The position numbers and the translations under genes are program-made. From Anaerolineales bacterium (GTDB lineage: Bacteria > Chloroflexota > Anaerolineae > Promineifilales > Promineifilaceae), in the NCBI GenBank assembly GCA_020432595.1, contig JAGQGA010000021.1, positions 1-22,420 on the forward strand: a DNA stretch of 22,420 nt, in the 5' to 3' direction. The first letter of the stretch is position 1, and the number at the start of each line of letters is the position of its first letter. Shown piece after piece: positions 1 to 7,112 of the stretch. The notes below the pieces were generated by a model. That model ran no database searches and was not told the origin of the DNA. It saw only the letters and a list, made by a program, of their open reading frames with translations.

Positions 1-305
1 ACATTCCTGACAGTGAACTGGGAATCAAGGGTCAGTCGGGCATTCTCGAATCCATGAAAACGCGAGCCGCCTTCTTGAGCACCCCTAACCATCGGCTTGT
101 CTTTTACTACACACCCATACATGCTTCTTGGCTGAACCAAGTTGAGATTTGGTTTTCGATTATTGTCCGCAAGCTGCTCAGACGGGGTAACTTTACCTCC
201 ATTGACGATTTGAAAGCCAAAGTTTTCGCTTTCATTGCTTACTACAACAAGACAATGGCGAAACCCTTTAAGTGGACGACAAAAGGCAAGGCTCTCGCGG
301 CGTAA
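1..305 (+). CDS. IS630 family transposase, C-terminal part (5' end cut by window edge)
   Basis: The open frame enters from the left edge (first full codon at position 3) and ends at TAA 303-305. The translated piece has the IS630 DDE-superfamily C-terminus: an [11 protein letters not shown] stretch, [17 protein letters not shown], then [13 protein letters not shown], in which the Glu after WLNQV is the expected last acidic residue of the catalytic triad. [25 protein letters not shown] tail follows, as is usual for the family. The first two catalytic Asp residues would lie to the left of the window, so integrity of the gene cannot be judged. The internal ATG at 54 is not the real start. Confidence 0.9.
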   Translation, partial: IPDSELGIKGQSGILESMKTRAAFLSTPNHRLVFYYTPIHASWLNQVEIWFSIIVRKLLRRGNFTSIDDLKAKVFAFIAYYNKTMAKPFKWTTKGKALAA

Positions 306-328
306 ATATGTCTGCTATTTACGCCGCG
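296..328. repeat. Perfect 13-bp inverted repeat at the IS end
   Basis: Arms CGCGGCGTAAATA (296-308) and TATTTACGCCGCG (316-328) are exact reverse complements around a 7-nt loop. The left arm contains the transposase stop codon. It is probably a subterminal transposase-binding or transcript-ending structure of the IS; it has no T-tract. Confidence 0.8.
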
Positions 329-334
329 CTGTAC

Positions 335-742
335 TAGGGTACGAACAATGGGGACAAATCGCGCCAGAATAATTGCCTTGCCGCCGTGTTTGGCAAAAAA
401 TTGCTGCGTTTTGTGCAAATGTTCTGGCTTAACAAAGCGCGTTTTTGTTAGGCGTTCCCCGGCAAAGCTGCCAATCCAATAGTTGACTGTGTCGCCAGCA
501 ATGGCGGCGGCGATGAGCAAGGGGAGCAACCAGCCCATTTTGAGCGAGCCAAGAGCGGCCAGCGACCCAGCAACAAAGATGAGGGAGTCGCCGGGGAGAA
601 AGGGGGCGACGACAACGCCCGTTTCGATAAAAATGATGGCAAAAAGAATGGCATGGGTCCAGCCACCGTAGCTGCTGACGATGGCTTGCAGGTGAACATC
701 AATATGCAGAATAAATTCGACGAGGGAGGAGAGGAGATTCAT
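335..742 (-). pseudogene. DedA-family (VTT domain) membrane protein, 3' end removed by the IS
   Basis: From ATG 742 (AAGGA about 9 nt upstream) the frame codes for about 136 residues of a DedA/SNARE-associated family protein. The family motifs are present: FIETGVVVAPFLPGDSLIFVAG in the first re-entrant/membrane region, GDTVNYWIG, and KHGGKAIILARFVPIVRTL. Family members run to about 200-220 residues and continue RT-L/F-APFVAG. Here the frame enters the IS after the CTA codon and encodes unrelated residues. These proteins are linked to envelope lipid (undecaprenyl phosphate or phospholipid) translocation. The missing C-terminus contains conserved membrane helices, so the remnant is probably non-functional. 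Confidence 0.85.
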
Positions 743-794
743 GGGGTTCCTTGAAAATGATGATTTGTGCCAGGCTCCATGACACAGAAACAGC

Positions 795-830
795 ATTATA
801 AAAGAAACCAAGGCCCCATGAATCTGTCAA
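795..830 (-). promoter_or_regulatory. Possible promoter of the interrupted DedA gene
   Basis: On the minus strand a perfect TATAAT (795-800) lies about 50 nt upstream of the DedA start. A perfect TTGACA (825-830) lies further up, but the 24-bp spacing is much too long for a standard sigma-70 promoter. The -10 alone may be used. Confidence 0.3.
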
Positions 831-860
831 ATGATATAGTTTCCTAACTGACATGTGGAC

Positions 861-894
861 AAAAGTTCAACTTCTCCGAAGAAGTTGAACTTTT
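861..894 (-). terminator. Strong stem-loop terminator after the mannosidase gene
   Basis: Arms AAAAGTTCAACTTC and GAAGTTGAACTTTT form a perfect 14-bp stem with a 6-nt loop. On the minus strand the loop is TTCGGA and the stem ends in a TTTT run. It lies 85 nt downstream of the GH38 stop and would end the whole mannoside operon. The A/T-flanked stem could work in both directions. Confidence 0.75.
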
Positions 895-978
895 CCCTCT
901 CCATGTCAAATAGGCGTACTATATATGGGTTTACCTGATCTGGATTGTTATGCTACATTCAGCGAGCATTGAGTGAGG

Positions 979-3648
979 TTATGTGGGAAGAGCGGCCACA
1001 ACATAATCGTAAATGCGTCGCTTAATCCGTAATTGATTTAGCTCCCACCCAATTTGGGCAACTATCTCGTCTTGGGTGTAGAGATATTGGTTATTGATTT
1101 CGCCCTTCATGGCTAGTTTAAGTTCATTGAGGCGTGCCGATAGCTGATATTCAAGTCTTTGACGGTGATAAATATAGACCTGATGTTGCAAGATGTGGCG
1201 TTCATTGCCTTGTGCTTGCGCTTGTGCCGCATTGGCTTTTTGCTGTTCGTGTTCAAGCTGGGCGACTTTTGCATAAAGATTAACGATTTCTTGCGGGTTG
1301 GGTCGACCGTGGCTGTGTCCAACGCGCCAGCACGGTGGGTTAAGGGGGGTGGCCTGACCGCTACCCGTGGGTGCAGGTGCTGCAAGGAATGGTGGGTTAA
1401 CGGCCGTTTCCACCACCTTCTTCGCCCCAACCGCCGCCCCATTTGCCTTCCCCGCCTCGTTGGTCGGGTTAAACCAGCGGGCTTTAACCTGGTCATCCAC
1501 CACCTGCAAACTGCTTAAGGGCATCTCAGCCTGTAGAACGGCCCAGCTTGTTTCCGTACCCTGCCCATCCCACTGCACAATCAGCGGTGGATTTTGGTAG
1601 GCCGCATTAAGCTGCTGTAGGGTCATACTATCGGGGGCAAATTCGCCTATGGCAAAAGCCAGTTCATGGCGCACTAGCCGTTCACAGCGAGCATCTGGCA
1701 CATAGAAAAAGGGGCCAGCGTCGCCAATGCGGTTCTCCAGATTGCCTTTCGTCAGCCACTCGACGCTGCGGCGCAGGGTAATGGCTAAACGGCCGTCTTC
1801 GTAAGCGCGGTAACAATTTAACCCTTTGGCAAACACAACCGCCGTCGTTTCTTCGGCTTCAACCGCTACAAAATCATGAAAGGGGAACGAGCGTACTTCG
1901 TTTAGCTCGCGTTGCCCCATAAAAACCTTGTCCATCCCGTTGCCTACGTCACGCGGCAGCAGGTCGGTGTCGGCAAACGGCCGTTTCACCACGTCAAACG
2001 GCATTCCCGCCCACACCTGTCCCGTTAGCCCGGTGGCAAACACCAGCTCCACGCGAAAATCAGTGCCGTGTGAATCAAGGTCAACTTCCCAGCGGATGAG
2101 AGGATCGCTGTCGAGGATGATGCGAACGGCCGTTTCCACCACCACCTCTTCATGCTCAAAACGACAATCATAATGAATAACCGTCTCATGCCCACGATTT
2201 TCATACCACAGTGGGCCACTTGGCTGTAAGGTCGCAATGAGTTCACCCGTTTCGTCCGAGTAGGTGTCACCGTGTTCAGCATAGATGATGAGGGAGCCTA
2301 AACGGCCGTTTCCCATTTGCAGCGTGCCATCATGATGCAGCTCAACCGCATAATAATCATTGCTGTAGGTGTAAGATTTGCTAACCTTGTACCGTTTTGG
2401 TTCAAACGCCGTCCCGCCAGAAAGTTTCCACACACCAATACCAGCCGTTTTCACCCAAAACAGATGCTCGCCCACATCCATAACACGATCTTGGGCAAGA
2501 GGATTGGTGCTGATGGCATAGGTACCTGGGGCAAAATCGTGCAAAATAGCGTTGAGCGACGCTTGAATATCGGCCTGTGTACTCTCAAACACCCGGCGAT
2601 AAATATCCACCATCTTCTCATGCACCTGGTCAATGCTTACGCCGCAAATCACATCATGCACCCCATTTTGCAGCAGCAAACGGCTCCACTGTTCATACTG
2701 CGCCGCCGCATACGGCCGGCCTTTCAGCCACGCCAACGCCGCCAGCGGCTCGGCCACCTGATACAGTTGGTAGGCACAGTCACGGCTTAGAATTTTGGTA
2801 TAGGTTCGAGCTGAATAGACACCGGGAAAGGTGGCACCATATTTGCCGGAATTTAGCTCTCCGGCTACCGTCGCCAGCGTCCCTAACTTGGGGCGCACGT
2901 CGTCTACAAAAGAGCGGGGGGTGGCTTCTTGCACGGCCATTTCTTCCCCCAGCATCTCCTCCCGATAAAACCGCACGGGGTCTTCGGGGTTGTCTTCCAA
3001 ATCGTAGCCGTCAAACAGGGGAATATCGGCCGTTGGATAAAATGGGGAGAGCTTGGCAATTTCTTGCTGTAGGCGCAAAACGGCCGTTTCTGGCGCATGG
3101 GTCACGCCATACAAATTACGATACCCGCCAAACAAATCCACCCCAAACAACTGCGATCCATCTGCCCCCGCCCAGGCAAAATACGGCTCCAGCAGCGGCA
3201 TTCCTCGCCACACATACACCGCATCAATCCCAAACTGCCGGTGAATTTGTGGAGCCTGAGAAATATGCCCAAATGTGTCTACCAACCACCCCACATCAAC
3301 CTGCCCACCAAACTGCGCCATGTCCTTTTGCCCATACTGCAAATTACGGATCAAGCTCTCGCCACAGGTCAGCTTCCAATCTGGCTGGCAATAATAAGGG
3401 CCTATGCTCAACGTGCCACAGTCAACAAGCCGCGCCACCTTTTCTCGGTAGTCTGGGTAGGCTTGGAGCAAATCCTCAATGACGAGCGTTTGCCCATCAA
3501 AAAAATAGCGAAAATCAGGGTTGGTTTTACCCAGCTTTTCCAAGCTATCAATCAAGCCTGGAATCCAATGGGTGGTATAAACTGCGCTAAGAAACCACTC
3601 CCGATCCCAGTGAGTGTGGTTGATGACATAAACGGCCGTTTTCGTCAT
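979..3648 (-). CDS. Glycoside hydrolase family 38 alpha-mannosidase
   Basis: GH38 enzymes hydrolyse alpha-mannosidic bonds with a retaining mechanism and a bound divalent metal. Seen here, numbered from ATG 3648: HTHWDREW near residues 11-18, with metal-ligand type His13 and Asp15; QPDWKLTCGESLIRNLQYG near 88-106; the nucleophile region WLVDTFGHISQAPQI with Asp124; and HDVICGVSIDQVHEKM near 331-346. A C-terminal beta region and a Gln/Ala-rich probable coiled coil (roughly 800-885) follow. The frame is also open from ATG 3684, but that codon lies in the loop of a hairpin, and the conserved start resembles MTKTAVYVINHTHWD. There is no signal peptide, so it acts in the cytoplasm on imported oligosaccharide or mannosyl compounds. 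It is the last gene of the ABC transporter operon. The exact substrate (mannosylglycerate, mannobiose or N-glycan fragments) cannot be read from sequence. Confidence 0.93.
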   Translation of the reverse strand: MTKTAVYVINHTHWDREWFLSAVYTTHWIPGLIDSLEKLGKTNPDFRYFFDGQTLVIEDLLQAYPDYREKVARLVDCGTLSIGPYYCQPDWKLTCGESLIRNLQYGQKDMAQFGGQVDVGWLVDTFGHISQAPQIHRQFGIDAVYVWRGMPLLEPYFAWAGADGSQLFGVDLFGGYRNLYGVTHAPETAVLRLQQEIAKLSPFYPTADIPLFDGYDLEDNPEDPVRFYREEMLGEEMAVQEATPRSFVDDVRPKLGTLATVAGELNSGKYGATFPGVYSARTYTKILSRDCAYQLYQVAEPLAALAWLKGRPYAAAQYEQWSRLLLQNGVHDVICGVSIDQVHEKMVDIYRRVFESTQADIQASLNAILHDFAPGTYAISTNPLAQDRVMDVGEHLFWVKTAGIGVWKLSGGTAFEPKRYKVSKSYTYSNDYYAVELHHDGTLQMGNGRLGSLIIYAEHGDTYSDETGELIATLQPSGPLWYENRGHETVIHYDCRFEHEEVVVETAVRIILDSDPLIRWEVDLDSHGTDFRVELVFATGLTGQVWAGMPFDVVKRPFADTDLLPRDVGNGMDKVFMGQRELNEVRSFPFHDFVAVEAEETTAVVFAKGLNCYRAYEDGRLAITLRRSVEWLTKGNLENRIGDAGPFFYVPDARCERLVRHELAFAIGEFAPDSMTLQQLNAAYQNPPLIVQWDGQGTETSWAVLQAEMPLSSLQVVDDQVKARWFNPTNEAGKANGAAVGAKKVVETAVNPPFLAAPAPTGSGQATPLNPPCWRVGHSHGRPNPQEIVNLYAKVAQLEHEQQKANAAQAQAQGNERHILQHQVYIYHRQRLEYQLSARLNELKLAMKGEINNQYLYTQDEIVAQIGWELNQLRIKRRIYDYVVAALPT

Positions 3649-3661
3649 GAAGATTTTTAGC

Positions 3662-3705
3662 ATCTGGCTGTAGGTGTGAGGCATGTCTCACACCTACAGC
3701 CAGAT
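3662..3705. repeat. Perfect 19-bp hairpin between ATPase and mannosidase genes
   Basis: Arms 3662-3680 and 3687-3705 (ATCTGGCTGTAGGTGTGAG and its exact complement) leave a 6-nt loop. It starts 6 nt after the ATPase stop and ends just upstream of the mannosidase start at 3648. There is no T-run, so a 3'-end stabiliser, partial attenuator or REP-like element is likelier than a full terminator. Confidence 0.85.
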
Positions 3706-3710
3706 ATTGT

Positions 3711-4802
3711 CTACGGATAAAGCACCCGACCACTCTCCCGATCAATCCAGCGAATCTTATTTGCCGGAAAACGGAGCCAAACAGGCTGGTTCGAGCGTAC
3801 TTTCAAATCAGGGTGCGTCGAAACTTTGATAACATCCCCCCCTATTTTAACCGTCAACAGGTTTTGCGACCCTAATGGCTCGACAACATCAACCGTCACC
3901 GGCACGGCATCCGCCACCGGCTCCAGCAGCGTCTCCATATTCTCGGCACGAATCCCCAGCACAATCTGCTGCCCATCATATGGTTTAACAATCGGTTGCA
4001 TGGCTGAAGCCGGTGTCAATAGCGTATCACCCACCAGCACCTCCACCAACCCATTATGCCGCTGCACCTGCCCGTGCATAAAGTTCATCGGCGGATTGCC
4101 AATAAACCCACCGACAAACTGGTTAGAAGGGAAATCATAAACAACGGTTGGGTGGTCAAGCTGCTGAATAACCCCATCTTTCATCACCGCAATCCTGTCT
4201 CCCATGCTCAACGCCTCAATCTGATCATGCGTGACATAAATGGTGGTAACGCCCAGATTCGCCAGCAGCTTTTTCAGTTCCGCACGCATTTCTAGCCGCA
4301 GCAACGCATCGAGGTTGCTCAATGGCTCATCCATCAGCAGCACCTCAGCCTGCATGGCAATGGCCCGCGCCACCGCCACCCGCTGCCGCTGCCCCCCGCT
4401 CATGTTGCTGGGGTAGCGGTCAAGCAGCTTTTCGATGTGCAGCAGTTCCGCCGCCTGCTTCACCCGCCGCTCCGTTTCTTTGGGATCCACCTTGGTCATT
4501 TTTAGCCCAAAGGCGATGTTGTCCCACACCTTCATGTGGGGAAAGATGGCATAGCTTTGAAACACCATCGAAATTTTGCGTTCACGCGGGGGCAAATAGG
4601 TCACATCCCGCCCCCCGATCATGATCCGCCCTTCGTCGGCCATGCCCAGCCCCGCCACGGCTCGCAAAAGCGTGGTTTTGCCACAGCCGCTTGGCCCCAA
4701 CAGCACCACAAATTCTCGGTCAGCAATGGTTAGGTTGGCGTTATTAACGGCCGTAAAATCCCCAAACCGCTTCATCACACCTTCAATCTTAATCTCAGCC
4801 AT
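3711..4802 (-). CDS. MalK/UgpC-type sugar ABC transporter ATPase
   Basis: This 363-residue subunit powers sugar import. All ABC motifs are in order: Walker A GPSGCGKT (36-43), Q-loop Gln82 in FQSYAIFPHM, signature MSGGQRQR (134-141), Walker B VLLMDEP with catalytic Glu159, D-loop SNLD, and switch His192 in VTHDQ. The C-terminal third (about 240-363) is the TOBE/regulatory region typical of the CUT1 (MalK/UgpC/MsmK) group. It starts 1 nt after the second permease's stop, so translation is coupled. MalK-type ATPases can be shared among several transporters; here the gene sits in the operon with its own permeases. Confidence 0.95.
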   Translation of the reverse strand: MAEIKIEGVMKRFGDFTAVNNANLTIADREFVVLLGPSGCGKTTLLRAVAGLGMADEGRIMIGGRDVTYLPPRERKISMVFQSYAIFPHMKVWDNIAFGLKMTKVDPKETERRVKQAAELLHIEKLLDRYPSNMSGGQRQRVAVARAIAMQAEVLLMDEPLSNLDALLRLEMRAELKKLLANLGVTTIYVTHDQIEALSMGDRIAVMKDGVIQQLDHPTVVYDFPSNQFVGGFIGNPPMNFMHGQVQRHNGLVEVLVGDTLLTPASAMQPIVKPYDGQQIVLGIRAENMETLLEPVADAVPVTVDVVEPLGSQNLLTVKIGGDVIKVSTHPDLKVRSNQPVWLRFPANKIRWIDRESGRVLYP

Positions 4803-4803
4803 G

Positions 4804-5664
4804 TTATTTACTCACTTGCCCCCACATATTGAACAAATAGCGGCGAATAAACCACATAAACAGCAACGCCGGAATCAGCATAAAAAAGCCACCCGCAAAT
4901 TGATACGCCTCCGACGATTGGCTCAGCGCCGTCAACACCTGCGCTGGCAACGTCCGGTTTTGCACCGTCAAAATGCTGGCCGCAAACACCTCGTTCCACG
5001 AAAGCACAAAGGTAAACACCGCCGAGGCCGCAATGCCTGGCAGCACCAGCGGCAGCACCACATGGCGAAACGCCTGCAGTGGCGTGCAGCCAAAAACTTG
5101 CGCCGCCTCCTCCAGTTCATAGGGAATGCTGGCAAACACGCTGCCGATTACCAAAACCGTTGTGGGCAGTGCTAGTGCCGTGTGCATCAGTGCCAAACTG
5201 TAAATGCTGTCAAAAATGCCAATACGGATAAAAAGCACCGCCAGGGGAATGGAAAGGACGACAATGGGAAAAGCGCGTACCGCCAAAATAGAGAGCCGGA
5301 ATAAATCGCGCCCGCGAAAAAAGTAGCGCGAAATCGCGTAGCCGGCCGGAGCCGCAATCAGCGTTGAGAGCAGTAGCGTAATCACCGCCACAATGATGCT
5401 GTTGATAACCCCCGGAATGATCCCTTCCGAGTTTAGGAAAAAGCGCATCGTTTCCATTGAGAAAGGAATAAACGGCAGTACGCCTTTGGGATATAAGCGC
5501 ACCGTTTCCTGCGTGGTGAAAGCCATAGAAAAGATAAAGAAAATGGGAATGAGAATCCACAGGGCAATCAAGATCGCAACCACATAAGTAAAGGCGCGGT
5601 TACGTTTTTGCACCCGCTTCATTTGCTCATGCAGCGCTTTGGTTTCAGATGTAATGATTGTCAT
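4804..5664 (-). CDS. Sugar ABC transporter permease, MalG/UgpE type
   Basis: This is a 286-residue CUT1-family inner permease with about six membrane segments (the first near residues 27-49). The cytoplasmic EAA loop EEAAQVFGCTPLQAFRHVVLP (about 185-205) docks on the ATPase. A short N-terminal cytoplasmic stretch rich in Lys/Arg precedes the first helix. The start codon overlaps the stop of the upstream permease by 4 nt (ATGA), and the downstream ATPase gene begins 1 nt after its stop, so all three should be made in fixed ratio. Length is normal for the family. Confidence 0.95.
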   Translation of the reverse strand: MTIITSETKALHEQMKRVQKRNRAFTYVVAILIALWILIPIFFIFSMAFTTQETVRLYPKGVLPFIPFSMETMRFFLNSEGIIPGVINSIIVAVITLLLSTLIAAPAGYAISRYFFRGRDLFRLSILAVRAFPIVVLSIPLAVLFIRIGIFDSIYSLALMHTALALPTTVLVIGSVFASIPYELEEAAQVFGCTPLQAFRHVVLPLVLPGIAASAVFTFVLSWNEVFAASILTVQNRTLPAQVLTALSQSSEAYQFAGGFFMLIPALLFMWFIRRYLFNMWGQVSK

Positions 5665-7031
5665 GCGGCAGCAACCTCCTGCTGCGTGCGTACAGCCCGC
5701 AGATAGAACACGGCACTAATCATGGACAGAAGCAAAATGAACAAGGCGTAGGCTGAGGCCACATTGGCATTGCGGAACTCAAAATATTGGCGATAGGTTT
5801 CGTTTGCCAGCACCGTTACCACATCCCCACCGCTGAGGGCAATGACGACGGCAAAAACTTGCAAGGCCAAAATGGTGCGTAAGATCAGCGCGACCTGTAA
5901 GCTCGGCTTGAGCAGGGGCAAAATGACGTGGCGCAGCCGCTGCCAATAGGTGGCCCCAAACAGTTCGGCCGCTTCCAGCACCTCGTCAGAAATGGCCTGC
6001 AACCCAGAAACAACAATCACCATCACGATGGAGGTTGCTCGCCAGATTTCTGCCAGCCAAATGGCGATGATGATCCAATAGCGGGTGTTGGCCGTCAGAT
6101 ACGGTTGTGCCTGACTAATCAGCCCCAGCCCTTGCAAAATGGAGTTGAGGAAGCCGTTTTGGGTGAAGATGGAGAAAAAGAGAATGCCCACAGCCAGGTC
6201 GGAAACGCCCAAAGGAATGGCATAGACGTACAGCAGAAAGCTGTTGAATTTGAGCCGCGCCTGAATAACCAATGCCATGACCACAGCCAGGGCAAATTGG
6301 GTGGGGATGATGATGACCATCAGCAGCAGGGTGGTGCGCCAGGCGGGGGTGAAAAAGCGGTCGTTGAGCATTTTTTCAAAGAAGGCGGTGGTGAGTTGAC
6401 CGGTGTTGCCGCGATCAATACGGCCGTTTTCTTCATCACCAAACACCTGAATAAAGCGGGAGGGTGCCCAGCCAGAAACGGCCGTTTCCCCCTCCGTCTC
6501 CCCCTGCACCTCATACCAAACCTCCAGCGTCACCACCTCAGCAATTTGCACCTCGGCCCGCGCCTCCAGCTTCCCCACAACCTCACTCGCTTCATTTGGC
6601 TCCGCAAACACATCCGTCAACGGGTCAGCCGTGCTTCCCAGCTTCGTCCGCACCGACCCCACCAGCGGCGTACCATCCTCCGCCTCCTCCCGCACCCGAA
6701 TGCGCGTCTCCGGTGTCCACCCCGCAATGGGGCTGCCCTCGGCATCCACCGCCTGCACCCGGAACCACAGTTCCGTCAACAGGTTCGTCTCCCCAGCCGC
6801 CAGATCATCCAGCAGATTTCCCTGCCGCCCCAAAATTGCCACCTGCGTCCCCTGCGGCAAGCGACCCGCTTCGCCACTGTCCAAAGAAGGCGTTGCCCGC
6901 AAAGACAACAACGCTTCATCATCCCACACCGACAATACCAACCCTCGTGCCATTGGATAGGCAAAAAAGAGCAGCAGATAAATGAGCGTAGGCAAGATCA
7001 ACCAGTAAGGAGCAAGGTTTCGTCGCTTCAT
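5661..7031 (-). CDS. Sugar ABC transporter permease, MalF/UgpA type, with a two-SH3b extracytoplasmic insertion
   Basis: The C-terminal 240 residues are a standard MalF/UgpA-type permease with an EAA loop (EAAELFGATYWQRLRHVILP, 353-372). The first membrane helix (about 9-30) is likewise normal and ends AYPMARGLVLSVWD. Between helix 1 and helix 2 there is an extra segment of about 170 residues (37-205). It reads as two SH3b-like repeats: one with LRATPSLDSGEAGRLPQGTQVAIL..LWFRVQ..GWTPETRIRV (about 43-113), the other with DVFAEPNEASEVVGKLEARAEVQIAEV..WYEVQ..GWAPSRFIQVF (about 140-197). The insert faces outside the membrane. Ordinary family members are 290-320 residues; this one is 456. The E. 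coli MalF P2 loop is also extracytoplasmic but lies between other helices. The insert may bind the binding protein or the cell wall (inference). Confidence 0.93.
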   Translation of the reverse strand: MKRRNLAPYWLILPTLIYLLLFFAYPMARGLVLSVWDDEALLSLRATPSLDSGEAGRLPQGTQVAILGRQGNLLDDLAAGETNLLTELWFRVQAVDAEGSPIAGWTPETRIRVREEAEDGTPLVGSVRTKLGSTADPLTDVFAEPNEASEVVGKLEARAEVQIAEVVTLEVWYEVQGETEGETAVSGWAPSRFIQVFGDEENGRIDRGNTGQLTTAFFEKMLNDRFFTPAWRTTLLLMVIIIPTQFALAVVMALVIQARLKFNSFLLYVYAIPLGVSDLAVGILFFSIFTQNGFLNSILQGLGLISQAQPYLTANTRYWIIIAIWLAEIWRATSIVMVIVVSGLQAISDEVLEAAELFGATYWQRLRHVILPLLKPSLQVALILRTILALQVFAVVIALSGGDVVTVLANETYRQYFEFRNANVASAYALFILLLSMISAVFYLRAVRTQQEVAAA

Positions 7032-7045
7032 CTTTTTGGGTTATC

Positions 7046-7107
7046 GGTAATCAGTAATCAGTATTCAGTGCGCCATGACCGATTACCGATTACCGATTGC
7101 CGATTAC
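7046..7107. repeat. Heptamer repeat forming a stem between binding-protein and permease genes
   Basis: Copies of a TAATCAG-like 7-mer (GGTAATCAGTAATCAGTATTCAGT, given in two overlapping parts: 7046-7060 and 7055-7069) face copies of CCGATTA (7079-7107). In the minus-strand RNA the two halves pair over about 20-25 bp with G-U pairs and few mismatches, loop near 7070-7077. It lies in the 81-nt gap after the binding-protein stop and probably protects the upstream mRNA end, raising binding-protein output relative to permease. Confidence 0.65.
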
Positions 7108-7112
7108 TAAAA

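Larger units (their letters stand above)
1..336 (+). mobile_element. Right end of an IS630-family insertion sequence (left part outside window)
   Basis: The element holds the C-terminal end of an IS630/Tc1-mariner transposase and a 13-bp stem-loop at its edge. The proposed boundary is the CTAG at 334-337. To its right, the minus-strand reading frame is a normal DedA protein as far as the family motif RFVPIVRT-L; to its left that frame turns into unrelated sequence. IS630 elements are known to insert at TA, often within CTAG, which fits a TA at 335-336. The other end is outside the window, so the target duplication and terminal inverted repeats cannot be checked. Confidence 0.8.

Noticed and set aside
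2577..3482. A 301-codon plus-strand frame inside the mannosidase gene
   Set aside because: Antisense to conserved GH38 motifs; the composition is Pro/His/Arg/Ser-rich and typical of a shadow frame.
3649..3684. ATG 3684 as the mannosidase start
   Set aside because: It lies in the loop of a perfect 19-bp hairpin and adds residues not typical of GH38. The conserved N-terminus begins near ATG 3648.
6417..6923. The permease insert as a MalF P2 loop
   Set aside because: The P2 loop lies between later helices. This insert follows helix 1 and has the repeat pattern of SH3b domains.
7046..7107. Possible CRISPR array from the short repeats
   Set aside because: The units are 7 nt with no spacers of constant length, and no cas genes are nearby. 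The two halves are complementary, which fits a stem-loop.
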